A stretch of DNA of 64,000 nt from a virus. How positions within the stretch are numbered: position 1 is the stretch's first letter; each line of letters opens with the position of its first letter. Shown here in pieces: positions 1 through 9,774 of this stretch. The notes under the pieces were generated by a model that saw only the letters and a program-made list of their open reading frames with translations, was not told where the DNA came from and did not search any database. Location of the stretch: positions 1-64,000 of IMG/VR virus record IMGVR_UViG_3300042991_000236; one strand, given 5' to 3'. The position numbers and the translations under genes are program-made.

Positions 1-492
1 GATGAGGTACTGGATAGCATAAGCCATTCACCCGCCTACAATAAAACTCTCACTGTCCTTGGAGATGAGTGGGATTCGGATAGCCGTACCATGTTGGCAC
101 AGACTCCGGAAGTAATTCGGACAATCAATACCCACATGGAAAACGGTATCTATGATCAGGTAGCCAGAGCTGTTCAGTACGAGCGTAGTCTTGGTAAATT
201 GGTGGGCGTAAATGACTATGAGGCATATCAGAGAGTTGGTACGTACATGCATGAAAACAATTTATTTGTTTCTGCCACTGCACCCCAACAGAAGAATGCT
301 TTAGAGACAAAGCCTGCTGACACCAGCGCGCAAGACGCAGCCGCAGCAGCTGATGCCGCAGCAAGAGCAGAACGTAAAAAAGCCGCAAGTCCGTCGCGGA
401 GTGGTAAGACAGCTGATGATAGCAAGGTCAACTACAATCCGCTTACGATGTCCGACGAAGAGTTTATCAAACTAAATAAATTGCACATCTAA
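1..492 (+). CDS. Head assembly protein, C-terminal part (N4 gp57-like position)
   Basis: An open frame enters from the left edge without a start codon and ends at 492, so at least the last 163 residues of a longer protein are present. The C-terminal third is rich in Ala and Lys (an Ala-rich stretch near 340-400, then a Lys/Ser segment), which looks flexible and acidic/basic rather than globular. It lies 24 bases upstream of the major capsid gene, the position of N4 gp57 and of scaffold-like proteins in many tailed phages. The assignment rests on position only; I recognise no domain. Confidence 0.6.
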   Translation, partial: DEVLDSISHSPAYNKTLTVLGDEWDSDSRTMLAQTPEVIRTINTHMENGIYDQVARAVQYERSLGKLVGVNDYEAYQRVGTYMHENNLFVSATAPQQKNALETKPADTSAQDAAAAADAAARAERKKAASPSRSGKTADDSKVNYNPLTMSDEEFIKLNKLHI

Positions 493-516
493 GGGTGTGC
501 CAAAGGATAATTAACC

Positions 517-2031
517 ATGCGTACTTACAATGACCCCGTTGGTGGGACCGATTCAGATATCGGTACCCAGATCGTTGTTGATCATTTTATTAAAACTGCA
601 CTTATCGAAGTGCAGAAAGAAAAGTTTTTCAGCCCGCTTGCTGACGTAACAGCCATGCCTAAAAACATGGGTAAGCGTATTAAGCGGTATCAGTATGTTC
701 CCCTCCTTGATGATGCCAACATCAATGATCAGGGTCTGGACACTGCCGGTCTCCCGGGTAACTTTGAAGCCACTCTTGTTGTACAGATGGCTGACGGTTC
801 GATCCCGAATATCCAGAATTCTCATGGTGTCCCGATCGGCAACAAGGTTTACTTTGTTGGTGAGGGCGCAACTGCTGCTCTTGCTTCTGATGCCTGTCGT
901 GATTCATTCATGACCTGGGCAAACCAGATTGTTGTAGCTGGCGGTCTGAATCTTGCTCTCGGCGTAAATGACGCCGGCTTTGCTACCGCAGTTGTTGCCG
1001 GTGCAGGTTCTGCATTTGATCTTGGTTTCCGTTTCTTCACTGCTGATGGCACTACCGTTATCAATGCCCCTCAGCTGGACGGCGTTGCCGTAGCTGCTTC
1101 TGGTAACCTCTATGGTTCCAGTAAAGATGTCGGTACCATCGCTGGTAAAATGCCGACTCTGTCTGAGACTGGTGGCCGTGTTAACCGGGTTGGTTTCACC
1201 AGGGTTGAACTGGAAGGTACTTTTGAGAAGTATGGTTTCTTCGAAGAGTATACCCAGGAATCGTTGGATTTTGATTCTGATGCAGAACTCGAAATGCACA
1301 TCAATCGTGAGATGATCTTCGGTGCCAATGAAATCACTGAAGACCTCCTCCAGATCGATCTGCTCAATGCTGCTGGCGTTGTTATGTATGCTGGTAGTGC
1401 TACTTCTGATGCCGGTATCAACGGCGTAGCTGCTACCCTGACTGAAGTTACCTATGGTGACCTCTCTCGTCTGTCGGTTGAACTCGACAATAACCGTTGC
1501 CCGAAAACCACGAAAGTTATTTCTGGTTCGCGTATGGTTGATACCCGCGTTATCCGCGGTGGTCGGGTTATGTATATTGGTTCTGAGCTCACCGAAACTG
1601 TTGAGCGTATGACTGATTACTTCGGCAACCAGGCATTCATTGGTGTTCAGCATTACGCTGATGCCGGCACCATCATGAACGGTGAGATCGGTACTGTTGG
1701 ACCGTTCAAGATGATTGTTGTTCCTGAGATGATGAACTGGACTGGCGCTGGTATGGCTGAAGGCGTCAACTCTGGTTACCGTGCAACCGGTGGTAACTAC
1801 GACATCTTCCCGATGCTCGTTGTTGGTGATGGTTCCTTCACCACGATCGGTTTCCAGACCAGTGGCAACACGGTCAAGTTCAATATCAAGCATGCCAAGC
1901 CTGGGTCTCCTGAGTCCTATGCAAATGATCCTTACGGCGAGACCGGCTTCATGTCGATCAAGTGGTACTATGGGTTCATGGCTCTTCGTCCTGAGCGTAT
2001 CGCTGTTATCAAAACTGTCGCTCGCCTCTAA
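517..2031 (+). CDS. Major capsid protein, N4-gp56 family
   Basis: This 504-residue protein forms the icosahedral head. The N-terminal part (roughly residues 1-70, with a sequence around KRIKRYQYVPLLDDANINDQG), the central SGSRMVDTRVIRGGRVMYIG region and the C-terminal GFMALRPERIAVIKTVARL end are characteristic of the N4-gp56-type capsid family. At 504 residues it is about 100 longer than I remember N4 gp56 to be. A Gly/Ala-rich stretch at about residues 100-195 is a candidate extra surface domain. It starts with ATG after AAAGGATAATTAACC and is followed by a GC-rich hairpin at 2053-2072. Codon use is clearly more GC-rich than in the flanking genes, as expected for the most highly expressed virion gene. 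Confidence 0.9.
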   Translation: MRTYNDPVGGTDSDIGTQIVVDHFIKTALIEVQKEKFFSPLADVTAMPKNMGKRIKRYQYVPLLDDANINDQGLDTAGLPGNFEATLVVQMADGSIPNIQNSHGVPIGNKVYFVGEGATAALASDACRDSFMTWANQIVVAGGLNLALGVNDAGFATAVVAGAGSAFDLGFRFFTADGTTVINAPQLDGVAVAASGNLYGSSKDVGTIAGKMPTLSETGGRVNRVGFTRVELEGTFEKYGFFEEYTQESLDFDSDAELEMHINREMIFGANEITEDLLQIDLLNAAGVVMYAGSATSDAGINGVAATLTEVTYGDLSRLSVELDNNRCPKTTKVISGSRMVDTRVIRGGRVMYIGSELTETVERMTDYFGNQAFIGVQHYADAGTIMNGEIGTVGPFKMIVVPEMMNWTGAGMAEGVNSGYRATGGNYDIFPMLVVGDGSFTTIGFQTSGNTVKFNIKHAKPGSPESYANDPYGETGFMSIKWYYGFMALRPERIAVIKTVARL

Positions 2032-2052
2032 TAGCGACATACAAATAGTATG

Positions 2053-2072
2053 GCCCCGGGGAAACCCGGGGC
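2053..2072 (+). terminator. GC-rich hairpin after the capsid gene
   Basis: An 8-bp perfect stem GCCCCGGG/CCCGGGGC closes on a GAAA tetraloop just after the capsid stop codon. The following bases (TACACTTTAATTG) are not a proper U tract, so a partial terminator or an RNA-stabilising/processing hairpin that raises capsid mRNA over the downstream genes is more likely than full termination. Confidence 0.6.
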
Positions 2073-2105
2073 TACACTTTAATTGATGATCTGAGGGGAT
2101 TTACT

Positions 2106-2724
2106 ATGCGCCAAGTTTACGCTAATACAACCAGCTTAAGAAACGCAGTTCGTGAGCTTCAAGGTTTTCGCCAAGTTATCGTGTCTGGTGCTGCTGCTTG
2201 GACCGATATTACCGTACCTGGTATCAGACAAGGTGATACGATTGTTTCTGTAGCTAATCTCACTGATCTGGCTATGATTGATGGTGCAGCTAGTAAAGCC
2301 CTGTCTAACTTTGCCGGAGATCTGGATACCATCATTGAGGCCCATACCGCAGGTATTGCTGGCAATCTCATTTCCATTACTGTTGTTGGTGACTCAGCAG
2401 CAGCAGCTGGCGTAACCATTGAGGTGGATGGTAATTTTGTAGTCATCCACTATGAGTCTGGTGTTTCTACAGTTGGTGATGTTGAAACTGCTATCACTGC
2501 TCTTGCAGGCGCAGATGACATCATTGATGTGAAGACTGCTGGTACTGGTGCAACTGTACTAACCGCGCCCGGTGACGATGTAGCTACTGTTACTTGACAG
2601 CGGATACGACGCCCTGGATGATGGGGTACCTACCATTACTGCAACAGGAAAGGTTCAATACCCTGTGACTACAGCAAATAAAAAACTTCTTATTACTTAC
2701 TTGGCAGCTCCGACAGACATCTAG
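2106..2724 (+). CDS. Head decoration/fibre-like protein, needs +1 frameshift
   Basis: The first frame encodes 163 residues and stops at TGA 2595-2597. The +1 frame starting at GAC 2596 continues for 42 residues to TAG 2722. Together they make a coherent 205-residue protein. The N-terminal part (VIVSGAAAWTDITVPGIRQG) and the C-terminal TITATGKVQYPVTTANKKLL look like the two halves of one small beta domain common in phage head-decoration and minor capsid proteins, with a repeat-type domain (HTAGIAGNLISITVV, about residues 75-160) inserted between. The switch lies at ACT TGA C, which resembles the prfB site CTT TGA C but lacks an upstream SD-like booster. A single-base sequencing error or real mutation is the alternative. 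It follows the capsid gene with SD GAGGGG. Confidence 0.65.
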
Positions 2725-2787
2725 TAAGATGCCTTAGCCTTAAACCCTAACAGTCGTCCGACACAAATACGGACAAGGAGAAGAAAG

Positions 2788-3441
2788 ATGAATGATGATA
2801 TCAGTAAAGAAGCAGAAGGTAAGGATGAGAGCACAGGCGCAGCCGAACCAATGGATGAGCTATCCATGCTGAAACAGCGCGCAGATCTCATGGGTATTAA
2901 GTACAGTCCCAATATTGGTGTAGCCTCTCTTAAAGCCAAGATAGAAGAAAAGAAAACAGCTCCTGTTGAGCCGGCTCCTGTTGATGCTGCTTACGCTGCT
3001 GAAGAACTAGCAACTATTAATGCAGCTGCTGCCGTAGCCAATGGTGATATATTTACCCAAGGCGTGAGAGAGACTCCGGCACAGATTAATATGAAGCGGC
3101 GCCAGGAAGCTTTGAAGCTTGTGCGTATTCGCGTAACCAATATGAATCCTCTCAAGGGTAACCTGAAAGGTGACATATTCTCGGTTGGTAATTCCCAGAT
3201 CGGTTTCATCAAGAAATTCGTTCCTTATAACGTAGATGCCGGCTGGCATGTTCCTCAGATTATTCTGACTCATATGCAGCAGAAGAAGTATATGACTCAT
3301 TATGAAGTGAAAATTGGTAATAAGAAGGTGAAGAAGCATCGCCTGGTTCCGGAACTGGCTATCGAGATTCTTCCTCCATTGACTGCAGCTGAACTGCAGG
3401 AACTGAAGCAACGGCAGCTTATGGCTTCTGGTGGTCAATAA
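2788..3441 (+). CDS. Virion-associated protein with HeH/LEM-like segment
   Basis: A 217-residue protein with SD GGAGAAGAA. Residues 1-70 are charged, and the SMLKQRADLMGIKYSPN segment with the following Lys-rich helix resembles the small HeH/LEM helix-extended-helix motif seen in phage head-tail proteins. Residues 70-110 are an Ala-rich linker. The C-terminal half (about 110-217) is basic and beta-rich (VRIRVTNMNPLKGNLKGDIF), and I do not recognise it. A protein of this kind follows the capsid gene in many N4-like phages. A structural or head-completion role is inferred from the operon position. Confidence 0.6.
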   Translation: MNDDISKEAEGKDESTGAAEPMDELSMLKQRADLMGIKYSPNIGVASLKAKIEEKKTAPVEPAPVDAAYAAEELATINAAAAVANGDIFTQGVRETPAQINMKRRQEALKLVRIRVTNMNPLKGNLKGDIFSVGNSQIGFIKKFVPYNVDAGWHVPQIILTHMQQKKYMTHYEVKIGNKKVKKHRLVPELAIEILPPLTAAELQELKQRQLMASGGQ

Positions 3442-3464
3442 TTCATTCTTCGGAGGATTAAGTA

Positions 3465-3929
3465 ATGTCTATATGTTTGCAGCCAGTAGATCTAAGTTTA
3501 TCGGGATGGACTCCCACAACGCTTCAGGCAGATAACATTGAAAATGGTGTAGGTGAGGAAGCCAAAAAACTTGCCACACCCTTGAAGAGTTTGACTTCTG
3601 AGACGATAGATGGGACGGGAGCATTTGATGTTTTGATGCGTTCAACGAAGCTGCACTTGCAGGCTGAGTATGAAGCTGGGCGCATTACTGGTGCTGATTA
3701 TGCTACCGTCTATCTCGGAGCTTTGACTGCTGTGCTGCAGACATCTATTCAATTCCTGTTGAACGAGCAGCAGGTGCATCGTTTAGCTGCCGAGATTGGA
3801 TTGATTCGTCAGCAGACAGTAACTGAATTAACCAATACAGAAGATAATATTCCGGTCGGTCTGGGATTTAATCATAGTCCTGTGGATATCGTTACCATTC
3901 CCTCTCTGGGACAAGGAGTACCTAACTAA
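3465..3929 (+). CDS. Virion protein of unknown function
   Basis: A 154-residue protein with SD GGAGGA. It is mostly helical from residue 45 on, with YLGALTAVLQTSIQFLLNEQQ and AAEIGLIRQQTVTELTNTEDNIP segments that phages often pair with the coiled-coil protein encoded next. Its stop codon overlaps the start of the next gene (TAATGG at 3927-3931), so the two are probably translated together and may form one complex. No catalytic motif is visible. Confidence 0.55.
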   Translation: MSICLQPVDLSLSGWTPTTLQADNIENGVGEEAKKLATPLKSLTSETIDGTGAFDVLMRSTKLHLQAEYEAGRITGADYATVYLGALTAVLQTSIQFLLNEQQVHRLAAEIGLIRQQTVTELTNTEDNIPVGLGFNHSPVDIVTIPSLGQGVPN

Positions 3930-4699
3930 TGGCTACTGAACCAGAAACTACGTCTTTATGTTATGACCCCTTGTCAGCCTATACACCTCCTGTAGGCCGA
4001 TTGCCTGTCTTGGGTAAGGTAAGGGCTCAGATAGATCAGATCAGAGCCTCTATCGTCAATGACGCGGCTCGTACAGCTAACGAGGTTCTCAAGATCGCAG
4101 CCGAGGTTGCTGCTCTTGAAGTAGAAAAAGAAAAGGTTGCTGCAGAAGTTCTACGTATCGCTGCTGAGAAGCTAAAGATAGACGCTGAGATTTTAGCTCT
4201 TGGTGTTGAGCGTGAAAAACTCCTGGTTGAGAAGGATAAGATTGCGGCTGATATCCTCTATATTGGAGTACAGGCTGACAAAGCGGCTGCTGAGAAACTG
4301 GCTATTGAAGCCAATATCATCAACGAAAATGCCCGTACAATCAATGATACAACCCGGGCAACCAACGATACCAATAAAACTGTTGGTGAACTCCAAGCAT
4401 TGGCTGATAAGACTCTGGCTGAAGTCGATCTCTTGGATCAGAAGACCCAAACTGAATTGGCACAAGTATCTGATACGGTAACTTCAGGTTCAGTATTTGG
4501 TGTAGTGGGTAAACAAAAAGATCTGTTTACTGCTCAAGCCGAAGGTTTTGCTCGGGATGCGGAACAGAAACTTGCCAAGATCATGGTTGATTCATGGGCT
4601 GTTCGTGGATCAGTAGATAGCTCTTTTGACACAGCTACATCTGGGCTGTCTGATTTAGAAGTTGCTGCTGTGCTTGCTAAAGCAAAAGCTGGAATATAA
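3929..4699 (+). CDS. Long coiled-coil virion protein
   Basis: A 256-residue protein. Residues about 30-195 are a nearly uninterrupted heptad-type coiled coil rich in Ala, Glu and Lys (repeats such as KIAAEVAALEVEKEKVAAEV). The C-terminal domain (GSVFGVVGKQKDLFTAQAEGF, then AEQKLAKIMVDSWAVRGSVD) is a conserved ending that I associate with phage structural proteins. Its start overlaps the previous stop codon. The length of the rod suggests an elongated internal, neck or tail component, but no specific role can be given. Confidence 0.6.
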   Translation: MATEPETTSLCYDPLSAYTPPVGRLPVLGKVRAQIDQIRASIVNDAARTANEVLKIAAEVAALEVEKEKVAAEVLRIAAEKLKIDAEILALGVEREKLLVEKDKIAADILYIGVQADKAAAEKLAIEANIINENARTINDTTRATNDTNKTVGELQALADKTLAEVDLLDQKTQTELAQVSDTVTSGSVFGVVGKQKDLFTAQAEGFARDAEQKLAKIMVDSWAVRGSVDSSFDTATSGLSDLEVAAVLAKAKAGI

Positions 4700-4710
4700 G
4701 GAACTAATGA

Positions 4711-7020
4711 ATGGGTCTGTTCAGTAGCAAGAAAACTATAACCGTTTCTGCACGGACCCTCAATTTACTTGAAGCACCTAAAAATATCTTTTTAGAGACC
4801 ATACTCAACTCTGTTGTTACCGGTGAACGACTGTCCACCAGTATCCTTAGTTTCCTACATAACAGTATCGTTATTAATGTCCCTCGTATATATGAGTATG
4901 CGAGGGATCATTATACTCTCGGCCTTCCTCAAGGCACTTCTCTCAATTATAATAATGCAGACCTGGATCGTATTGATGAGATCCTGGCCATTGAAATAGG
5001 TAGCTCTCCACCATTGAAGACAATGGGTGCTACCTATATGGATATCACTCCTGTCATATCTGTCTACCCACACCTCTATATTACCCGACAGTACAATCGA
5101 TTTACCAATCTGATAGGTAACCCTCCGGCCGGTATAGTTTGGCAGCAGGAGCCAGGATCTGGAAGCTTGAACGTAACTACAGCAAATAAAGAGGTTCGTT
5201 TACAATCTGCCAGTGTAGCGCTGGATGGAGTCAGTATTGATGTAGTTTATGGTTTATTTCTTGAACGTCCTGTGGTCATCCCAGGAGATGAATTCTATGA
5301 AGCAACGATAGAAATCCAGTTTGTTGAGGAATCATACACCTATACAGAAAATGTTCCATTAGCTGGAATAGCATCTATCACCTGGGGTGAAGAGTATCTG
5401 GTGGCCTTCTATAGAGAATACGATCAAGCTGGCGTGGTACCAATAAGCACTGATCGTCCTTGGTTATATCAGGTCAGTTCAAATGTGCATCCAGAATTGG
5501 CTCCAATAGATAATACGCCGGCGACGGTTGACTATTTTCCTGTAATCCCTTTGCGGTATTACAATAAAGACCTGATGAGTGAAGATTATTTTGAAACTCC
5601 TCTATACATAACCAGTAAAAAATTGGCCAAGTATGCTAATCTGGATTTGGATCTACTAGCAGAGAAGTTGAATAAGAACCCAAGTATCGGTGATATTGAC
5701 CATGCCTATGTAATGTATGGGGTCAATGTTAGAACAGAAGTGAAAGAAAGCTTATTATATCTGCATGGATTTTTTGAACAGATGTATGAAGCTCAGTATT
5801 CAAATGAACTCGAGTATCTAGATAAAGTTGGTACAGTTCCATATTATGGATTGGATCCAATAAATTCACTTGTATCTGGTTCTCTGGCTGGTAGTTCGTT
5901 TGAAGAGCACGGATTAAAGATATACCTTGATTATGACTACGTTACCTCTACTATTGCAGCCGGTCAGGTTGGTGATGGTAAGGTTGGAAATATTGAGAAA
6001 GAATTTATTGAGTACGGCCATGATGTTATTACCAATTATGACGCTGGAGAGGGTGGAATTATTGAGGTCATAAATCATATTCATAAAGGCGCAATTACTC
6101 TGCGCTTACAAACAGCAACTGATGTGGTGCATACAATTTCAGTTTATGGATTAGAGCATAGGAATCTGATCTATAAGAACCGATCTGAATATACGTCCAT
6201 GCTGGATGTTATCAGAGACCCGGATGAGAATAACCTGGTTATTCCCATACAGTTTAATCTAGCTCAGAGTATGAAATTTACAGTACGTATGAATTTATAT
6301 GCTGATGCGATGTTGATGATAATCAATACATACCAAGTAATCAAAGGTAAATGGTATACTGCTGATTGGTTTAAAGTAATTATGATTATTATAGCTGTGG
6401 TTCTTACTGTGGTGGCCTTGATGAGTGGCCAAGCTTGGGCTGTTACATTAATAGAGGCTGGTTACTCTACTCTTGCAGCATATGGTATTGTAATTGCTGT
6501 TAATATTATGATCAGTATAGCAGTGTCAATTGCAGCTAAATACTTAATTAAAACTTTTGGCCCAAAATTAGGTATATTCGCAACAGCCGTTTTAATGGTA
6601 GTTGCTATTATTGCTACAGGTGGTGCTTATTCAGGAGAGGCAGTAAATCAGTTTTTATTGATGACTGCTCAATACTGTCTTCAAGCAGGTGCTGCCTTAA
6701 TTGCGGCATCGAATGACTTTCTTATAGAAAAAGGCCAAGATGTTGTAAATGAGTATAAAGATTTTTCAGCTAAGCTTGAGGATAGATATAAAGAATTAAA
6801 GACTGCACAAGATCTATTGGACGAACCAGATTTCAATCCTCTGATGTTTGTACAGCCACCGAGATTAAAAATTGTACCAAATGAGTCTCCTGATCAATTT
6901 TATACTAGATGTTTGGAGCTTCCTGCATATACAATGTTCACGATTCATGAGCAAATAGAAAATTTTTGTGATACACATTTGAAGTTACCAAAAACAATGC
7001 CTAAAACAAATTACGCTTAA
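4711..7020 (+). CDS. Large virion protein with membrane segments
   Basis: A 769-residue protein beginning MGLFSSKKTITV, a start typical of a family of podovirus structural proteins. The first ~540 residues look soluble and mixed alpha/beta. Between about 553 and 650 there are three or four strongly hydrophobic segments (VIMIIIAVVLTVVALMSG, YGIVIAVNIMISIAVSIAA, GIFATAVLMVVAIIATGG), followed by a soluble helical tail. Hydrophobic helices in a virion protein suggest that it is ejected and inserts into the host inner membrane to help form the DNA (and RNA polymerase) delivery channel. That role is inference. SD is AAGGAA. Confidence 0.65.
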   Translation: MGLFSSKKTITVSARTLNLLEAPKNIFLETILNSVVTGERLSTSILSFLHNSIVINVPRIYEYARDHYTLGLPQGTSLNYNNADLDRIDEILAIEIGSSPPLKTMGATYMDITPVISVYPHLYITRQYNRFTNLIGNPPAGIVWQQEPGSGSLNVTTANKEVRLQSASVALDGVSIDVVYGLFLERPVVIPGDEFYEATIEIQFVEESYTYTENVPLAGIASITWGEEYLVAFYREYDQAGVVPISTDRPWLYQVSSNVHPELAPIDNTPATVDYFPVIPLRYYNKDLMSEDYFETPLYITSKKLAKYANLDLDLLAEKLNKNPSIGDIDHAYVMYGVNVRTEVKESLLYLHGFFEQMYEAQYSNELEYLDKVGTVPYYGLDPINSLVSGSLAGSSFEEHGLKIYLDYDYVTSTIAAGQVGDGKVGNIEKEFIEYGHDVITNYDAGEGGIIEVINHIHKGAITLRLQTATDVVHTISVYGLEHRNLIYKNRSEYTSMLDVIRDPDENNLVIPIQFNLAQSMKFTVRMNLYADAMLMIINTYQVIKGKWYTADWFKVIMIIIAVVLTVVALMSGQAWAVTLIEAGYSTLAAYGIVIAVNIMISIAVSIAAKYLIKTFGPKLGIFATAVLMVVAIIATGGAYSGEAVNQFLLMTAQYCLQAGAALIAASNDFLIEKGQDVVNEYKDFSAKLEDRYKELKTAQDLLDEPDFNPLMFVQPPRLKIVPNESPDQFYTRCLELPAYTMFTIHEQIENFCDTHLKLPKTMPKTNYA

Positions 7021-7040
7021 ACATATAAGGAGACCCCGCC

Positions 7041-7661
7041 ATGGCCAGTAAATTACAGATAGCCCCGGAAGCTCTTGGTTCATTTACGCAATCACAAGCT
7101 ACCCCCAGTTTTATAAGACCTGTATCTCCAGCTTATAAACCAGTTACTTCATTCAATCCCAGTTTTGGTAGTAGCTATAAAGCGCCTATAGGTAAACTTC
7201 CTCAATTAAGCTCAGCTGACTCTTTGAGTTCTTGGAATATACAAGCTCCAGATACAGCTGCTTCTGGTCTAAGTAATAGTTTAAGTATTGGTGGGCCTAG
7301 CACAGAACTGTCTGGAATAAATCCTGATTTTGCCCCAGGAGCAAAAACTCCTGGTATACCTGATATGGGTGGTAAATGGATGGATGGAGCCAATATTGGT
7401 TTAGGTTTCGCTAAAGTCGGTCTTGATGTCTACAATGCTCTTGAGCAATCCAAGATGAACAAGTTTATGAAGGGCTACTATGGCGATATGATGGATATGC
7501 AGAAATCTACCTTCGAGAATGAAGCCAAGATTACAAACGCTTCTATAGCCCAGCGTGAACAAAACAAACAGTCGGCTGCTGGTAATGCATTTGGTACAGC
7601 TGCGAGTGATGCAGCTGTTGCTGCAACTTTGGATAAATGGGGCGTTAAAGGAACTTTCTAA
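7041..7661 (+). CDS. Internal virion protein, unknown
   Basis: A 206-residue protein. The first ~110 residues are rich in Pro, Ser and Gly with little predicted structure. The second half is helical (KFMKGYYGDMMDMQKSTFEN, then NASIAQREQNKQSAAGNAFG). This layout, a disordered N-terminus plus a helical Gln/Asn-rich tail, resembles small internal (T7 gp14-like) ejection proteins and fits the position just before two large internal proteins. SD AAGGAGA precedes ATG at 7041. Confidence 0.55.
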   Translation: MASKLQIAPEALGSFTQSQATPSFIRPVSPAYKPVTSFNPSFGSSYKAPIGKLPQLSSADSLSSWNIQAPDTAASGLSNSLSIGGPSTELSGINPDFAPGAKTPGIPDMGGKWMDGANIGLGFAKVGLDVYNALEQSKMNKFMKGYYGDMMDMQKSTFENEAKITNASIAQREQNKQSAAGNAFGTAASDAAVAATLDKWGVKGTF

Positions 7662-7674
7662 GGAGATCATATAA

Positions 7675-9753
7675 ATGGGCGACATTAAGTACAAAGGCTT
7701 TAATGGCCTGGATGGTATGGCTCCTTTACAGCTGAGTCAAACGGCTACAGCCAATAGCTTTAAAGAAGCGCTGTCTGGAGTCGGTGAATTACTTAAAACT
7801 GTCGAGAAAGGGTATGTTGAAGATAATACTCTCAAGGTACAAGAGTATCTTCGCAACAATATCAAGAGTGCCGGCTTAGGAGCAGATGCTCCTGAGATAG
7901 ATCAGATTGCTGGTAGCTTTGGTAAACTGATTGATAAAGATGCTATCGGTAAAACGATTATCTCTACCCGGGAAAAGATGTTGGCTGATGTTGATGATAA
8001 GGCTCAACTTAAAGCTGGTCAGGTTATGCGTGAAAGTAATGGGGATATGCTTAAAGCGACCCAGGCTATTAACGATACGTATCTTGAGCATGGCGCTAAG
8101 CCTGGTTTGGCTATGCAGAAAGCCAAAGCTTTCCATGAAGAAAATAAGTTTATGCCTGAGCTTATTAAACTGGATGAGGATAAGCGAGTTGAGGCTGCTA
8201 TCAATAATGCCTATGCCCAGTCCCGTGAGAGTGGGGGTAAGTTCCTCATTGAAGACACAACGGCTGCAGCCCTAGCTGACAATCCTCCACAGCTTCGAGA
8301 AAAAATTATGAAAGGACTACAGGAGCGTGAGAAACTTGAACGTACACTCACAGGTAAAGAGGTAGAAGAGATCACATTTGCTGATACGACAGCATCCAAT
8401 TTGATAGCTGCTGAGAGGGCTAAAGGTGCCCAGCTAGAAGCAGCTGCTAAAGCTAAAGTTGATGCTATTGCATACAGTCCTGAAGGTGCTACAGAAGGTG
8501 CTAAGAAATTTGCTGCACAGATGGGTGGTCTTAATAAAGGTGTGGGAGAGGACGCTACTGGATCTTACTTTGCGTTTGGTAAAGATAATCTGGAAGATGG
8601 TGAAGTTCCCAACGCTTTGAATGAATTGAAGGTTCAGCTATTAAAAGGTGGCGTATCAAATGAAGATGCAGACGGCATCTTATTTCAAGCTTATAATGAG
8701 TCTCGGGTTGATGGGGCTGGTGGAGTTTATGTCAAGGCTGGTAAATTGAAAGCCGCTGCCGAAAATTATGCTCAGCTCTACACTCAGAAAATGGCAGCAA
8801 AAGCTGAGTATACAAATATACAAGCTGAAAATCTTAAGAAGCAACTGGCCCTTGAACAAGAACGTACCTCTATGGTTCATGGCATGCGTAAAGGCGCAGC
8901 TGATGCCAAGGTGTATGGTAAGTCATTCAACATTGCTGATAAGTTTGCCAGCACCCCATTCTATACCGCATCATCTCCTGGATTTCAGGATAGAGCAGAC
9001 CAGTATAGTAATCCCCCACAGCCTGCCACAATTCCTGGTGCACCCAATCAACTGACACCTGAAGCTATTGTAAATCAGACTGCTGCTAATGAGGCAGCAG
9101 CTGCTAAAGGGGCAGCTAATTTAAAAGCAAAGGTTAAACCTCTTGGAAATAAAAGATTACAGAATGTAACTACCGCCTTCTTTGATGACATAACTGGAAA
9201 GAATAACCCAGCGCCTGTAGTTAAGGATGGCACCGCAAAAGCCGGAATCAATGACAGTACGCCCGCTGGTCAAGTTTGGAACTTTGTTAAAAAAGCTGTG
9301 GGTGGAACATCTAAGGCTGAGGCATCTGTGTCATCTGCAGCTGATCCTATTAAATTTAAAGCAAATACTGAAAGCCTGATACAAAAGATAGGCAAACAAG
9401 AATCACGTGGGGATTATAAGACCAAACCAAATGAGCGTACTGGTGCACTAGGTAAATATCAAATTCTTCCTAAAAACTGGCCAAGTTGGAGTGAAGAGGC
9501 AGGGCTAAAAAAAGATGCACCACTTACCCCAGCTAATCAGGATAAGGTTGCAAAATTCAAAATTAACCAATATATGAAAATGTTTAATGGTAACCAGAAG
9601 CTGGCTGCAGCAGCATGGTATGCCGGGCCAGATTATGCTAAATCTATACAAAATGGTAAACCTTTGTATGACCTAAATAAAAGGCACGGCAAGAATGGTA
9701 CAGAACTCTCTGTTGCTGAATATGTAGCTAGTGTGATTAACTGGAATAATTAG
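7675..9753 (+). CDS. Internal virion protein with lytic transglycosylase domain
   Basis: A 692-residue protein. The first ~560 residues are largely helical and coiled-coil. The C-terminal ~120 residues are a transglycosylase SLT-type (lysozyme-like) domain: the catalytic Glu lies in IGKQESRGDY at about residue 576, followed by GALGKYQILPKNW and the conserved LAAAAWYAGP. The enzyme cleaves the MurNAc-GlcNAc bond of peptidoglycan. In a virion protein this locally opens the cell wall during DNA entry, as in T7 gp16, rather than at lysis. Lysis has its own amidase at 15051. It stands in tandem with the other ejection-type proteins. Confidence 0.8.
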   Translation: MGDIKYKGFNGLDGMAPLQLSQTATANSFKEALSGVGELLKTVEKGYVEDNTLKVQEYLRNNIKSAGLGADAPEIDQIAGSFGKLIDKDAIGKTIISTREKMLADVDDKAQLKAGQVMRESNGDMLKATQAINDTYLEHGAKPGLAMQKAKAFHEENKFMPELIKLDEDKRVEAAINNAYAQSRESGGKFLIEDTTAAALADNPPQLREKIMKGLQEREKLERTLTGKEVEEITFADTTASNLIAAERAKGAQLEAAAKAKVDAIAYSPEGATEGAKKFAAQMGGLNKGVGEDATGSYFAFGKDNLEDGEVPNALNELKVQLLKGGVSNEDADGILFQAYNESRVDGAGGVYVKAGKLKAAAENYAQLYTQKMAAKAEYTNIQAENLKKQLALEQERTSMVHGMRKGAADAKVYGKSFNIADKFASTPFYTASSPGFQDRADQYSNPPQPATIPGAPNQLTPEAIVNQTAANEAAAAKGAANLKAKVKPLGNKRLQNVTTAFFDDITGKNNPAPVVKDGTAKAGINDSTPAGQVWNFVKKAVGGTSKAEASVSSAADPIKFKANTESLIQKIGKQESRGDYKTKPNERTGALGKYQILPKNWPSWSEEAGLKKDAPLTPANQDKVAKFKINQYMKMFNGNQKLAAAAWYAGPDYAKSIQNGKPLYDLNKRHGKNGTELSVAEYVASVINWNN

Positions 9754-9774
9754 TAGGTCTACTAAGGAGTCTAT

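Noticed and set aside
904-2040. Long open frame (378 codons) antisense to the capsid gene
   Set aside because: It mirrors the codon bias of the highly expressed capsid gene, has no SD and encodes no recognisable protein.
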